From the NCBI GenBank assembly GCA_947494695.1, contig CANLWB010000002.1, positions 310,001 to 374,000 on the forward strand: a stretch of DNA of 64,000 nt. The letters are read 5' to 3'. Below are positions 8,161 to 17,075 of this stretch, one piece after another. Position numbers and translations under genes: made by a program. The notes under the pieces were generated by a model that made no database searches, had not been told where the DNA came from, and saw only the letters and a list, made by a program, of their open reading frames with translations. Positions within the stretch are counted from its first letter, which is position 1. Every line of letters begins with the position of its first letter. Source of the stretch: an uncultured Flavobacteriaceae bacterium. GTDB taxonomy: Bacteria; Bacteroidota; Bacteroidia; Flavobacteriales; Flavobacteriaceae.

Positions 8161-9714
8161 ATGACAAGAGAGCAAAAAGATAATTTGTTTGTATTAGTGA
8201 AGTCACTTTCCAAGTCGGAAAAGCGTCAGTTTAAGCTTTATGTTGGTCGATTGGGGGTGAATGAAGATTCGAAGTTTTTAACACTTTTCAATATACTCGA
8301 TAAGCTTTCTGTTTACGATGAAGCTGTAATTCTAAAAAAGGGAATCGTAAAAAAACAACAACTCTCTAATTTAAAAGCGCATTTATATAAACAGATTCTA
8401 ATAAGCCTTCGGCTAAACCCATCTCACCAAAATATAAGAATTCAAATTCGTGAGCAATTAGATTTTGCGACCATTTTATATCATAAAGGACTTTATAAAC
8501 AAAGTTTAAAAATACTAGATAAGGCTAAAAGTTTGGCCATTGTTAATGAAGAAAAAAATGTTGCCTACGAAATTGTTGAGTTGGAAAAGATTATTGAATC
8601 TCAATATATAACACGAAGCCTTAATAATAGAGCGGATGAACTTTCTGTTCAGGCAAAAGAACTTAGTCAGCAAAATGTCATAGCCAGTAAACTTTCTAAT
8701 TTATCACTTCAGCTCTATGGATTGTTTTTAAAAACAGGCTATATAAAGAACGATAAGGAACACCAGAGAGTTACTACTTACTTTAATAACAGATTGCCGA
8801 AATATGACATCAATACATTAAGTTTTAGAGAAAAGCTCTGGTTGTATAAAGCCTATTTATGGTATAGTTTTCTAACCTCAGATTTTCTGGCTAGTTATAA
8901 ATACGCCGCAAAGTGGGTCGATCTATTCTATGAAAATAAGGATATGATAGTGTTGAATCCAGTGTTTTTCTTAAAAGGAAATCATTATCTTCTGGAAGCA
9001 TTATTTTACTTAAGACAGTACCAAAAATTTAAGGATACCTTGTATAAATTGGAAGCCGTTACAAAGGAAAGATGGTTCCCTATAGATGATAATTTGGATG
9101 GATTGGCATTTTTATACATCTATAATAATAAATTCAACCTGCATTTTATGGATGGTAGTTTTAAAGAGGGCTTACCATTAATTGATGAGGTTTTAGATCG
9201 TTTAAAAAACTACAAAGATCGTATAGACGAGCACCACATTATGGTATTTTATTATAAGATAGCTAGTATGTATTTTGGTGCAGGAGAGAACAAAAAGTGT
9301 ATTAGCTTTTTAGAAAAAATTATAAGTAATAAATCGCTGCAAATGCGTGAAGATTTATTATGTTTTTCAAGAATATTAAACCTTGTGGCGCATTACGAAG
9401 CTGGTTTAGATTATAATCTGGATACCTTGATAAGAGGCACTTATAAATTCCTGATTAAGATGGAAGATCTGTACGAGGTACAGAAGGAATTTATTAAGTT
9501 TTTAAGAGGATTAGGAGATATTTATCCCAATGAGGTGAAAAGAGAGTTTATTAAACTTCACAAGAAATTAAAACAATATGAAGACGACCCTTATCAAAGC
9601 CGAGCCTTCTTATACTTGGATATTATTTCATGGCTGGAGTCTAAAATAGAAAACAAACCCATAGATCAGGTTATAAAAGATAAGTTCACGGAAAACACCC
9701 GTGGTATGGGCTAA
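8161..9714 (+). CDS. Conserved Bacteroidota protein of unknown function, helical-repeat type
   Basis: The 517-residue protein lacks a signal peptide and membrane segments, so it is probably cytoplasmic. It is rich in Leu, Lys and Tyr with repeated helix-turn-helix spacing (for example ILYHKGLYKQSLKILDKAKSLA near residue 103, and YKIASMYFGAGENKKCISFLEKII later), which resembles tetratricopeptide repeats. The first 60 residues (MTREQKDNLFVLVKSLSKSEKRQFKLY) look like a separate conserved N-terminal helix pair. It is transcribed divergently from leuA across a 148-base gap. No enzymatic motif is visible and I do not assign a function. Confidence 0.6.
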   Translation: MTREQKDNLFVLVKSLSKSEKRQFKLYVGRLGVNEDSKFLTLFNILDKLSVYDEAVILKKGIVKKQQLSNLKAHLYKQILISLRLNPSHQNIRIQIREQLDFATILYHKGLYKQSLKILDKAKSLAIVNEEKNVAYEIVELEKIIESQYITRSLNNRADELSVQAKELSQQNVIASKLSNLSLQLYGLFLKTGYIKNDKEHQRVTTYFNNRLPKYDINTLSFREKLWLYKAYLWYSFLTSDFLASYKYAAKWVDLFYENKDMIVLNPVFFLKGNHYLLEALFYLRQYQKFKDTLYKLEAVTKERWFPIDDNLDGLAFLYIYNNKFNLHFMDGSFKEGLPLIDEVLDRLKNYKDRIDEHHIMVFYYKIASMYFGAGENKKCISFLEKIISNKSLQMREDLLCFSRILNLVAHYEAGLDYNLDTLIRGTYKFLIKMEDLYEVQKEFIKFLRGLGDIYPNEVKREFIKLHKKLKQYEDDPYQSRAFLYLDIISWLESKIENKPIDQVIKDKFTENTRGMG

Positions 9715-9867
9715 AAATAGTTGAAATAAAACATGATAGAAGGAACTCTGGAGCCCATAAATTATCCTTCTAAATTAAATTTTTCAAAAATTTTTCTGAA
9801 AAAATTAGGATTTTAAATTTTTCTGAACGAATATTTGCATAAAGAAAGTTCAATCACTTATTGAAAT

Positions 9868-9986
9868 GTTATCAAGAAAGGTGGAGGGATTAGACCCTTA
9901 GAAGCCTTAGCAACCCTTTATTCGTAAAGAAGGTGCTAAATTCTACCCCGTGTTCTCACAAACTTAGGAACTAGCGGATAGATAAC
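9868..9986 (+). promoter_or_regulatory. SAM riboswitch (SAM-I / S-box class) upstream of metY
   Basis: The leader carries the S-box core. P1 is GTTATC/GATAAC (9868-9873 with 9981-9986). It then has AAGAAAGGTGGAGGGA, GCCTTAGCAACCC and AAGGTGCTAAATTCTACC, the conserved strands around the SAM pocket. The regulated gene 170 bases downstream is metY, so repression by SAM fits methionine feedback. Past the aptamer, AAATTACA/TGTAATTT (9993-10011) can form a weak hairpin next to T/A-rich sequence, and a longer imperfect hairpin covers about 10061-10097. Either may be part of the expression platform, which I cannot resolve by eye. Confidence 0.9.
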
Positions 9987-10157
9987 TCGATGAAATTACA
10001 TGCTGTAATTTTAAAAATTTCTTCTTAACATTTTTCTATATAAGTACGTTGTTAACGTCTTTTGACTTGTACGCCACGTTTTTACCGTGCGTTCAAATTA
10101 TTAAAGCAATGTTTCTCTTGATGAGACTATTAAAAATTATAAAAAGATAACAGAAAA

Positions 10158-11450
10158 ATGAGCACACGAAAACTAGCAACTGATGCGTTACACGCGGGAC
10201 ATGATTTTACAGCTAATGGAGGAACACGAGCAGTACCCATATATCAAACAACCTCTTACGTTTTTAATGATTCAGATCATGCTGCAAACCTATTCGCATT
10301 AAAGGAATTAGGATTTATTTACACGAGGCTTAATAATCCAACGAACCAAATTCTTCAGGAACGTTTAGCCACCATAGAAGGTGGCATTGGAGCTGTTGTA
10401 TTTGCTTCTGGAACAGCAGCCATCTCAACAGGCTTACTAACACTTTTAAAAGCGGGAGATCACATTGTGGCTTCCAGTAGTTTATACGGCGGGACCTATA
10501 ATTTACTAAATGTTACCCTTCCTAGATTAGGTATAACCACGACATTTGTAGATGCTTCGAATCCAGATAATTTCAAGGATGCCGTGCAGGATAATACCAG
10601 AGCATTTTTTGTAGAGTCTTTAGGGAATCCCAAATTAGATGTTTTAGATTTGGAAGCCATTGCAGTACACTCGAAAGCTGCCGGTGTGCCTTTTATTGTA
10701 GATAATACCGTGGCGACACCCGCTTTACTAAATCCGTTAAAGCACGGCGCTAACATCGTTATTCATTCACTTACTAAGTACATTGGCGGACAAGGAACGT
10801 CTCTTGGTGGTGCCATAATTGACGGGGGGACATTCGATTGGGCCAATGGTAAATTTCCTGAATTTACAGAACCATCAGCAGGATATCACGGTTTGGTATA
10901 TAACGAAGCTCTGGGAGCTGCAAGTTATACATTTAAACTCATATTAGAAGGCTTGAGAGATTTTGGAGGAGCATTAAGTCCAACGAATGCATTTAATATT
11001 ATTCAAGGACTGGAAACATTACCTGTAAGAATAAAACAACATAGCGAAAATGCCTTAGCTCTTGCGAAATGGCTTGAAGAACAAGATGAGGTCACCTGGG
11101 TTAATTATCCGGGATTAGAAAGTAGTAAATACAAAGCTTTGGCAGATAAATATTTACCAGAAGGACAAAGTGGTATAGTTACTTTTGGAGCAAAAGGAGG
11201 ATATGATGCCGCTAAAACGATTGCAGATAAGACAAAAATCTTCTCATTATTAGCCAATATTGGGGATACCAAGTCGCTTATTATTCATCCAGCAAGTACA
11301 ACCCATCAGCAATTAAGTGAAGCGGAACAGGAATCTGCCGGAGTAACACAGGATTTAATTAGATTATCAGTTGGAATAGAGGCTATTGAAGATTTAAAAG
11401 CAGATTTAAAAGCTGCCTTTAATGAGATTTTGGCTCCAAATAATGCTTAA
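10158..11450 (+). CDS. metY: O-acetylhomoserine sulfhydrylase
   Basis: This PLP enzyme makes homocysteine from O-acetylhomoserine and sulfide, using the sulfide produced by the cys cluster at the other end of the window. The 430-residue length and the opening LATDALHAGHD with the GTRAVPIYQTTSYVF segment are typical of MetY rather than MetB/MetC. The PLP lysine lies in HSLTKYIGGQGTSLGG. The C-terminal part has SLLANIGDTKSLIIHPASTTH. It is the first gene behind the SAM riboswitch, and its TAA stop overlaps the ATG of the next gene by one base (TAATG), suggesting translational coupling. Confidence 0.94.
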   Translation: MSTRKLATDALHAGHDFTANGGTRAVPIYQTTSYVFNDSDHAANLFALKELGFIYTRLNNPTNQILQERLATIEGGIGAVVFASGTAAISTGLLTLLKAGDHIVASSSLYGGTYNLLNVTLPRLGITTTFVDASNPDNFKDAVQDNTRAFFVESLGNPKLDVLDLEAIAVHSKAAGVPFIVDNTVATPALLNPLKHGANIVIHSLTKYIGGQGTSLGGAIIDGGTFDWANGKFPEFTEPSAGYHGLVYNEALGAASYTFKLILEGLRDFGGALSPTNAFNIIQGLETLPVRIKQHSENALALAKWLEEQDEVTWVNYPGLESSKYKALADKYLPEGQSGIVTFGAKGGYDAAKTIADKTKIFSLLANIGDTKSLIIHPASTTHQQLSEAEQESAGVTQDLIRLSVGIEAIEDLKADLKAAFNEILAPNNA

Positions 11451-14400
11451 TGGAAGATACACTATCACATATCATAATAACAAATTATACCACCGAAAGT
11501 AAGGTGCTAATTCCAGAAATCAAGCTGAGTTATCAGTTTTTCGGGAATCCCTTAGGTACGGCACCCATCGTTTTGGTAAACCATGCCTTAACAGGAAACA
11601 GCAATGTGGCCGGAGAAGAGGGCTGGTGGAAAGATTTAGTTGGTGATGATAAAGTAATAGATACCAATTTATATACCGTTTTAGCGTTTAATATACCGGG
11701 TAATAGTTTTGACGGTTTTGTAATTGATAATTATAAGGATTTTGTTGCTAGAGACATCGCCAAACTGTTTTTAAGAGGTCTTGAGGAACTAAAAATTGAT
11801 TCGCTTTTTGCCGTTATTGGTGGTTCTTTGGGGGGAGGTATTGCCTGGGAAATGGCTGTTATAAAACCAGATCTTACAACCCATTTAATACCGGTTGCGA
11901 CCGACTGGAAATCGACCGATTGGTTAATAGCTAATTGCCAGATTCAGGAACAGTTTTTATTGAACTCGAAGAATCCGGTGCATGATGCCAGGATGCATGC
12001 TATGCTATGTTACCGTACTCCAGAGTCCTTCAAAGAACGTTTCCATCGCTCTAAAAATGAAGATTTAGAGATTTTTAATGTAGAAAGCTGGCTACTGCAT
12101 CATGGTAAAAAATTACAGGAGCGTTTTCAGCTATCAGCCTATAAATTGATGAATCAATTGTTAAAAACGATAGATGTTACCAAGGACAGGGCAGACGACT
12201 TCAATGTTCTGGAACGTATAGATGCCAATATTCATATTGTGGGGGTAGATTCCGATTTATTTTTTACAGCGGAAGAAAATAGGCAGACCCACAAACAACT
12301 GGCAGTAACACACCCCAATGTAACTTATAGTGAAATAAACTCGGTACATGGGCATGATGCTTTTTTAATGGAATACGAACAATTAGAAAAAATTATAGAA
12401 GGCATTTTTGTGCCAGATTCTAAAAAAAGAAAAATGAAAGTTTTAAAATTTGGTGGAAAATCTTTGGCAAACGGAGATGGTTTAAATAGAGTACTTTCCA
12501 TTATTGAAAATAAAGTTAAAAGCGGAGAACGAGTAACGGTTGTAGTCTCAGCGAGAGGTAGTGCAACAGATGAGCTTGAAGCTATTTTAAATAAGGCGTT
12601 AAAGGGAGAGCCTTTTAACGACGCTATAGAAGCCTTTAAAGCTTACCAAAAAGAACCCTTGGAAACCATAGATTTTTCTCAGGAATTCTCTGTGCTTAAT
12701 AAACTTTTTGAAGGTGTTAGCCTGTTGCGTGATTGCAGTCAGAAAACGAAAGACGAGATCTTAGCACAAGGAGAATTGCTCGCCATAAAATTAGTTTCAG
12801 AATTACTAAATGAACGGGATATTAAAGCAAAAGCAACCGACGCGAGGGCGTTAATAAAGACCGATGATGCTTTTGGTAATGCACAACCTATTTCACAAGT
12901 AACAAAAGATAATGTTAGAAGTTACTTCAAGCAATACAATGGAAAGACGGTGCATGTGGTTTCAGGTTTTATAGCATCGAATACAAAGAATGAAACCACC
13001 ACTTTAGGAAGAAATGGAAGCAATTATACGGCAGCGTTATTAGCTAATTATTTAGATGCCGAAGAGTTGCAAAATTACACCCATGTAAACGGTATTTATA
13101 CGGCCGACCCTGGTTTGGTTTCCGATGCGCAAAAAATTAGAGAATTATCGTTTAGTGAAGCCAATGAACTGGCAAATTTTGGAGCAACCGTATTGCATGC
13201 AAAAACCATTATTCCTCTCGTAGAGAAGAACATTAGTTTGCGAATTTTAAATACGTTTAATGAAGATGATGAGGGTACATTAATTACATCTAAACCGAGC
13301 TCAAAGGAGGTAACCTCGCTATCGGTTCTTAATGATGTGGCGTTGCTAAATTTAGAAGGGCGCGGCTTACTAGGTAAAATTGGTGTAGACGCCAGAATTT
13401 TTAAGGCGCTTAGTGTTCATAATATTAGCGTAAGCATTATTTCTCAGGGTTCTTCAGAAAGAGGTATTGGGCTTATAATAAATGCTGATAAGGCTACTCA
13501 AGCTGTTATCGCTTTAGAACGTGAGTTTGAGAATGATTTTTATTCGCAAGATGTTAATAAGATTGAAATTGTTGATGATGTATCTGTAATTTCTATAATT
13601 GGAATTGAATTAAGTTCCTTCCATAAACCATTTAATGCACTCATTAAAAACCAAATCACGCCATTATTGTTTAACAATACTGTGACTGGAAAAAATGTAA
13701 GCCTTGTGGTTAAGAAGAAACAGCTTCATAAAGCTATGAATGTGATCCATGGTGAGATTTTTGGAATTTCTAAAAAGATCAACATTGCTATTTTTGGACA
13801 TGGACTGGTTGGTGGTGCTTTAATTAATCAGATATTAAAGTCTAAAAACGATATAGAAAAGAGAAAAAACATCAACCTGAATGTGTTTGCTATAGCAAAT
13901 TCCAGAAAGCTTCTTTTAAACAAAGACGGTGTGGGAAGCAGCTGGCAGCAGGACATAGAATCGACATCGCAGGAAAGTTCGATGGAGGATATTATTACTT
14001 TTGCCAAAACGAACCATTTAGAGAATTTGATAGCTGTAGATAATACTTCGAGTTCAGATTTTCATGAAAATTATGTGCCATTAGTAGAAGCCGGTTTCGA
14101 CTTAGTGTCTTCTAATAAAATAGCAAATACGATTTCACATGAGTTTTACAAAGATTTGCGCTTTCAATTGGAAGAACACAATAAGCAATATCTTTACGAA
14201 ACTACTGTTGGTGCTGGATTACCGCTGATTGATACTATAAAATTGCTACATGAATCTGGGGAAAATATTACCAGAATCCGGGGAGTGTTTTCAGGAACAT
14301 TGAGCTATTTGTTTAATAACTTTTCGATTCAGGATAAACCTTTTAGTGTGATTGTTCAGGAAACTATTGATAAAGGATTTACAGAGCCCGATCCCAGAGA

Positions 14401-14851
14401 AGATTTTTCTGGAAACGATGTCGCAAGAAAGTTATTAATTTTAGCTAGGGAACTGGATTTACAGAATGAGTTTGAAGATGTGGCCGTTCAGAATTTAATA
14501 CCTGAAGCTTATCAAAATATTTCCGTAGAGGAATTTTTGAGTCAGTTAGATGTTTTAGATGAAACGTTTCAAAAGATAAAGAATAATCAGGAAGTTGGTC
14601 ATGTATTAAGATATGTTGGTGATTTATCGGGGGATTTATCACAAGATAAAGGGAACTTGGATGTGAAGCTCATATCGATTCCCGAAGATAGCACACTTGG
14701 ACATGTAAAAGGATCGGACGCTATTTTCGAAATTTTCACAGAATCGTATGGAGAACAACCTATTGTTATTCAGGGGGCCGGAGCCGGAGCCGAGGTAACA
14801 GCACGAGGTGTTTTTGGAGATATTTTAAGATTGTCTAAACATATTAATTAA
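11450..14851 (+). CDS. Fusion: MetX-like homoserine O-acyltransferase + aspartate kinase + homoserine dehydrogenase
   Basis: This single 1133-residue frame carries three activities. Residues 1-328 are an alpha/beta hydrolase of the MetX family: NHALTGNSNVAGEEGWW, nucleophile elbow IGGSLGGG, late acid in GVDSDLF and histidine in VHGHDAFL. Residues 329-775 are aspartate kinase with ACT-like domains, starting MKVLKFGGKSL. Residues 778-1133 are homoserine dehydrogenase: IAIFGHGLVGGAL, GAGLPLIDTI, GVFSGTLSYLF, EPDPREDFSGNDVARK. Residue 329 is a methionine in the position where stand-alone ThrA proteins begin, joined through a short basic linker. Together the parts supply homoserine and then acylate it for MetY/MetZ. 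An internal start at 12434 could also yield free ThrA. No frameshift or stop is visible at the junction. Confidence 0.9.
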   Translation: MEDTLSHIIITNYTTESKVLIPEIKLSYQFFGNPLGTAPIVLVNHALTGNSNVAGEEGWWKDLVGDDKVIDTNLYTVLAFNIPGNSFDGFVIDNYKDFVARDIAKLFLRGLEELKIDSLFAVIGGSLGGGIAWEMAVIKPDLTTHLIPVATDWKSTDWLIANCQIQEQFLLNSKNPVHDARMHAMLCYRTPESFKERFHRSKNEDLEIFNVESWLLHHGKKLQERFQLSAYKLMNQLLKTIDVTKDRADDFNVLERIDANIHIVGVDSDLFFTAEENRQTHKQLAVTHPNVTYSEINSVHGHDAFLMEYEQLEKIIEGIFVPDSKKRKMKVLKFGGKSLANGDGLNRVLSIIENKVKSGERVTVVVSARGSATDELEAILNKALKGEPFNDAIEAFKAYQKEPLETIDFSQEFSVLNKLFEGVSLLRDCSQKTKDEILAQGELLAIKLVSELLNERDIKAKATDARALIKTDDAFGNAQPISQVTKDNVRSYFKQYNGKTVHVVSGFIASNTKNETTTLGRNGSNYTAALLANYLDAEELQNYTHVNGIYTADPGLVSDAQKIRELSFSEANELANFGATVLHAKTIIPLVEKNISLRILNTFNEDDEGTLITSKPSSKEVTSLSVLNDVALLNLEGRGLLGKIGVDARIFKALSVHNISVSIISQGSSERGIGLIINADKATQAVIALEREFENDFYSQDVNKIEIVDDVSVISIIGIELSSFHKPFNALIKNQITPLLFNNTVTGKNVSLVVKKKQLHKAMNVIHGEIFGISKKINIAIFGHGLVGGALINQILKSKNDIEKRKNINLNVFAIANSRKLLLNKDGVGSSWQQDIESTSQESSMEDIITFAKTNHLENLIAVDNTSSSDFHENYVPLVEAGFDLVSSNKIANTISHEFYKDLRFQLEEHNKQYLYETTVGAGLPLIDTIKLLHESGENITRIRGVFSGTLSYLFNNFSIQDKPFSVIVQETIDKGFTEPDPREDFSGNDVARKLLILARELDLQNEFEDVAVQNLIPEAYQNISVEEFLSQLDVLDETFQKIKNNQEVGHVLRYVGDLSGDLSQDKGNLDVKLISIPEDSTLGHVKGSDAIFEIFTESYGEQPIVIQGAGAGAEVTARGVFGDILRLSKHIN

Positions 14852-14864
14852 AAAGAAATTTGTT

Positions 14865-14950
14865 ATTTCCGCGAGGTTACTGAGTGGCGTTGAAGTACAA
14901 ACGGGAATCTAAATATTAAAAATGTCTGGTCGAGCGTAGTCTAGACTTCA
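14865..14950. repeat. Degenerate intergenic palindromic repeats between thrA and metZ
   Basis: The 110-base gap holds TTTCCGCGAG and, about 30 bases on, CGGGAATCT, which look like the two arms of a decayed 'cattcccgcg...cgggaatct' element. A second imperfect palindrome, GTCGAGCGTAGTCTAGAC, follows at about 14929-14946. Both resemble dispersed intergenic repeats common in flavobacterial genomes. Assignment is by recollection of their form only. Confidence 0.45.
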
Positions 14951-14961
14951 AAAAAGGGAAA

Positions 14962-16137
14962 ATGAGTAAAGAGAGAAAACATTTTGAAACAGAAGCTATT
15001 CGCACACAAAGTGAAAACACACAGTTTTCAGAGCACTCAGTGCCATTGTATGTAACATCGGGATTTGTATTTGATGATGCAGAAGAGATGCGAGCATCTT
15101 TTGCGGAAGAGAAACAACGCGATTTATATAGCAGATATAGTAACCCTAATGTAAATGAGTTTGTAGATAAAGTTTGCAAAATGGAAGAGGCAGAAGCAGG
15201 TTTTGCTTTTGCAAGTGGAATGGCAGCCGTATTTTCAACGTTTGCGACATTGCTGGATGCAGGAGATCATGTGGTGTCCTGTAGTTCTGTGTTTGGAGCT
15301 ACGCATGGTCTGTTTACGAAATATTTACCTAAGTGGAATATTGAGTATTCATATTTCAATATCAATGAAGTTGAAACTGTAGAACGTTTAATAAAACCAA
15401 ATACTAAGTTTATCTATGCGGAAACTCCAACTAATCCCGGAGTAGATGTCTTAGATTTAGAATATTTAAGCACACTTTGTAAAAAACACAATTTGTTGCT
15501 GGTAATAGATAATTGTTTTGCAACCCCGTATTTGCAAAATCCGATAAAATTTGGAGCTGATTTAGTAATTCATTCGGCTACAAAATTAATGGACGGACAA
15601 GGGCGCGTGCTTGGAGGTATTACTGTTGGTAAAAAAGAATTAATTAGAGAAATATATTTATTCTCCAGATTAACAGGGCCAGCAATGAGTCCGTTCAATG
15701 CCTGGGTACTTTCTAAGTCTCTGGAAACATTAGCCATTAGGGTTGAGAAACATTGTGAAAATGCATTGAAGTTGGCAAGATATTTAGAGTTGCATCCAAA
15801 AGTAAAATGGGTAAAATATCCGTTTTTAAAATCGCATCCTAAATATGAAGTTGCAAAAAAACAAATGAGATTAGGAGGGAGTATTGTGGCTTTTGAGGTT
15901 GAAGGAGATATTGAAGGCGGGCGGGCTTTCTTTGATGCTATAAAAATGTGCTCGCTATCAGCTAATTTGGGTGATACAAGAACTATTGTTACACATCCGG
16001 CAAGCACAACACATGCAAAAGTAGAAGCAGACGTGAAAGCAGCCGTAGGAATTACAGATGGTATGGTACGTTGTTCTCTAGGGTTAGAGCATATAGATGA
16101 TATTATTGCAGATTTTGAACAGGCTTTAAGCAATTAA
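14962..16137 (+). CDS. metZ: O-succinylhomoserine sulfhydrylase-like trans-sulfuration enzyme
   Basis: The 391-residue PLP enzyme of the Cys/Met metabolism family starts FETEAIRTQSENTQFSEHSVPLYVTSGFVF. Its PLP lysine is in HSATKLMDGQGRVLGG, and SANLGDTRTIVTHPASTTH lies near the end. The length and the N-terminal motif match MetZ more than cystathionine gamma-synthase or beta-lyase, although the family is hard to separate by eye. Its place in one operon with metY and the MetX-ThrA fusion supports direct sulfhydrylation of an acylhomoserine. It duplicates the MetY reaction type, perhaps with a different acyl donor. Confidence 0.82.
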   Translation: MSKERKHFETEAIRTQSENTQFSEHSVPLYVTSGFVFDDAEEMRASFAEEKQRDLYSRYSNPNVNEFVDKVCKMEEAEAGFAFASGMAAVFSTFATLLDAGDHVVSCSSVFGATHGLFTKYLPKWNIEYSYFNINEVETVERLIKPNTKFIYAETPTNPGVDVLDLEYLSTLCKKHNLLLVIDNCFATPYLQNPIKFGADLVIHSATKLMDGQGRVLGGITVGKKELIREIYLFSRLTGPAMSPFNAWVLSKSLETLAIRVEKHCENALKLARYLELHPKVKWVKYPFLKSHPKYEVAKKQMRLGGSIVAFEVEGDIEGGRAFFDAIKMCSLSANLGDTRTIVTHPASTTHAKVEADVKAAVGITDGMVRCSLGLEHIDDIIADFEQALSN

Positions 16138-16148
16138 AACGGTTACTA

Positions 16149-16943
16149 ATGAGGCTTTTTACAGTAGATTCATTTACTAATGTACCTTTTAAAGGAAATC
16201 CAGCAGCGGTTTGTGTGCTAGAGCAACCCCTTTCTGAAAAACAATACATTAATATTGCTCAAGAAATGAATTTGGCCGAAACGGCTTTTGTGTATTTAGA
16301 AGATGGACAATATCAATTGAGGTGGTTTACACCACAAGTTGAAGTAGACCTCTGCGGGCACGCAACTTTGGCAACGGCAAAAATTTTGTTTGAAAAATAT
16401 AAAGTTGAAAAAGACCTTTTAGAATTTAAGACTAAAAGCGGAATTCTAACTGTAAAACAAAAGGGAGACCTGTTAGAAATGAATTTTCCTATTGGCAAAG
16501 TTACTAAAAGCCATACCAGAGATCGTTTGATTGAAGAGGCTTTTGGTATAGAACCAATTTCAATTTCAATAGATAAAGATTGGTGTTTAATTGAGTTTGA
16601 AAATGAAACGCAACTTAAAAGCGTAACACCCGACTTCAACAAACTATTAAAGCATTCAAAAGTTAATTTTATTGCTACTGCAAAATCAAATGATACACAT
16701 TTAGATTTTGTTTCAAGGTTTTTTGCACCTGCAATAGGTATTAATGAAGACCCCGTGACTGGATCTGCTCACTGTTATTTAGCAGATTATTGGAGTGACA
16801 AGTTAACCAAAAACACCATTATTGGATATCAGGCATCTAAACGTGGTGGTGGTGTTGAATGTGAAGTCATTGAAAACGATAGAGTGCTTTTAAGAGGCGA
16901 TTGCGTTGTTATGGCGGAACTGTTGGTTGAATGGGATAAATGA
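16149..16943 (+). CDS. PhzF-family isomerase/epimerase
   Basis: The 264-residue protein has the two-domain diaminopimelate-epimerase-like fold of the PhzF family. It shows FTVDSFTNVPFKGNPAAVCVLE, EMNLAETAFVY with the conserved catalytic Glu, FTPQVEVDLCGHATLATA, and in the second half NEDPVTGSAHCYLADYW. Members isomerise phenazine precursors in pseudomonads, but most, like this one, are of unknown substrate. There is no phenazine gene set here. It lies 11 bases after metZ as the last gene of the methionine operon and ends before a strong hairpin. Confidence 0.88.
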   Translation: MRLFTVDSFTNVPFKGNPAAVCVLEQPLSEKQYINIAQEMNLAETAFVYLEDGQYQLRWFTPQVEVDLCGHATLATAKILFEKYKVEKDLLEFKTKSGILTVKQKGDLLEMNFPIGKVTKSHTRDRLIEEAFGIEPISISIDKDWCLIEFENETQLKSVTPDFNKLLKHSKVNFIATAKSNDTHLDFVSRFFAPAIGINEDPVTGSAHCYLADYWSDKLTKNTIIGYQASKRGGGVECEVIENDRVLLRGDCVVMAELLVEWDK

Positions 16944-17022
16944 TGCTTCATGACTTTAGTATTTTTTTGAAACAATCTGGTATAAGTTTGCGTTCTACTC
17001 TTTAAGGACATTTAGATTATAA

Positions 17023-17052
17023 AAAAAGCTGCCCGTTATAGAGCAGCTTTTT
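17023..17052. terminator. Bidirectional terminator between phzF and the type IX cargo gene
   Basis: A perfect 10-bp stem AAAAAGCTGC/GCAGCTTTTT encloses a 10-base loop with A- and T-runs on both sides. It lies between convergent genes (phzF ends at 16943 on plus, the next ends at 17076 on minus) and can serve both. Confidence 0.88.
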
Positions 17053-17075
17053 AAAACTATTATGAGAGACTATTA

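Noticed and set aside
10061-10097. Second riboswitch in the metY leader
   Set aside because: Only a single imperfect hairpin is seen, with none of the conserved cores of known metabolite-sensing RNAs.
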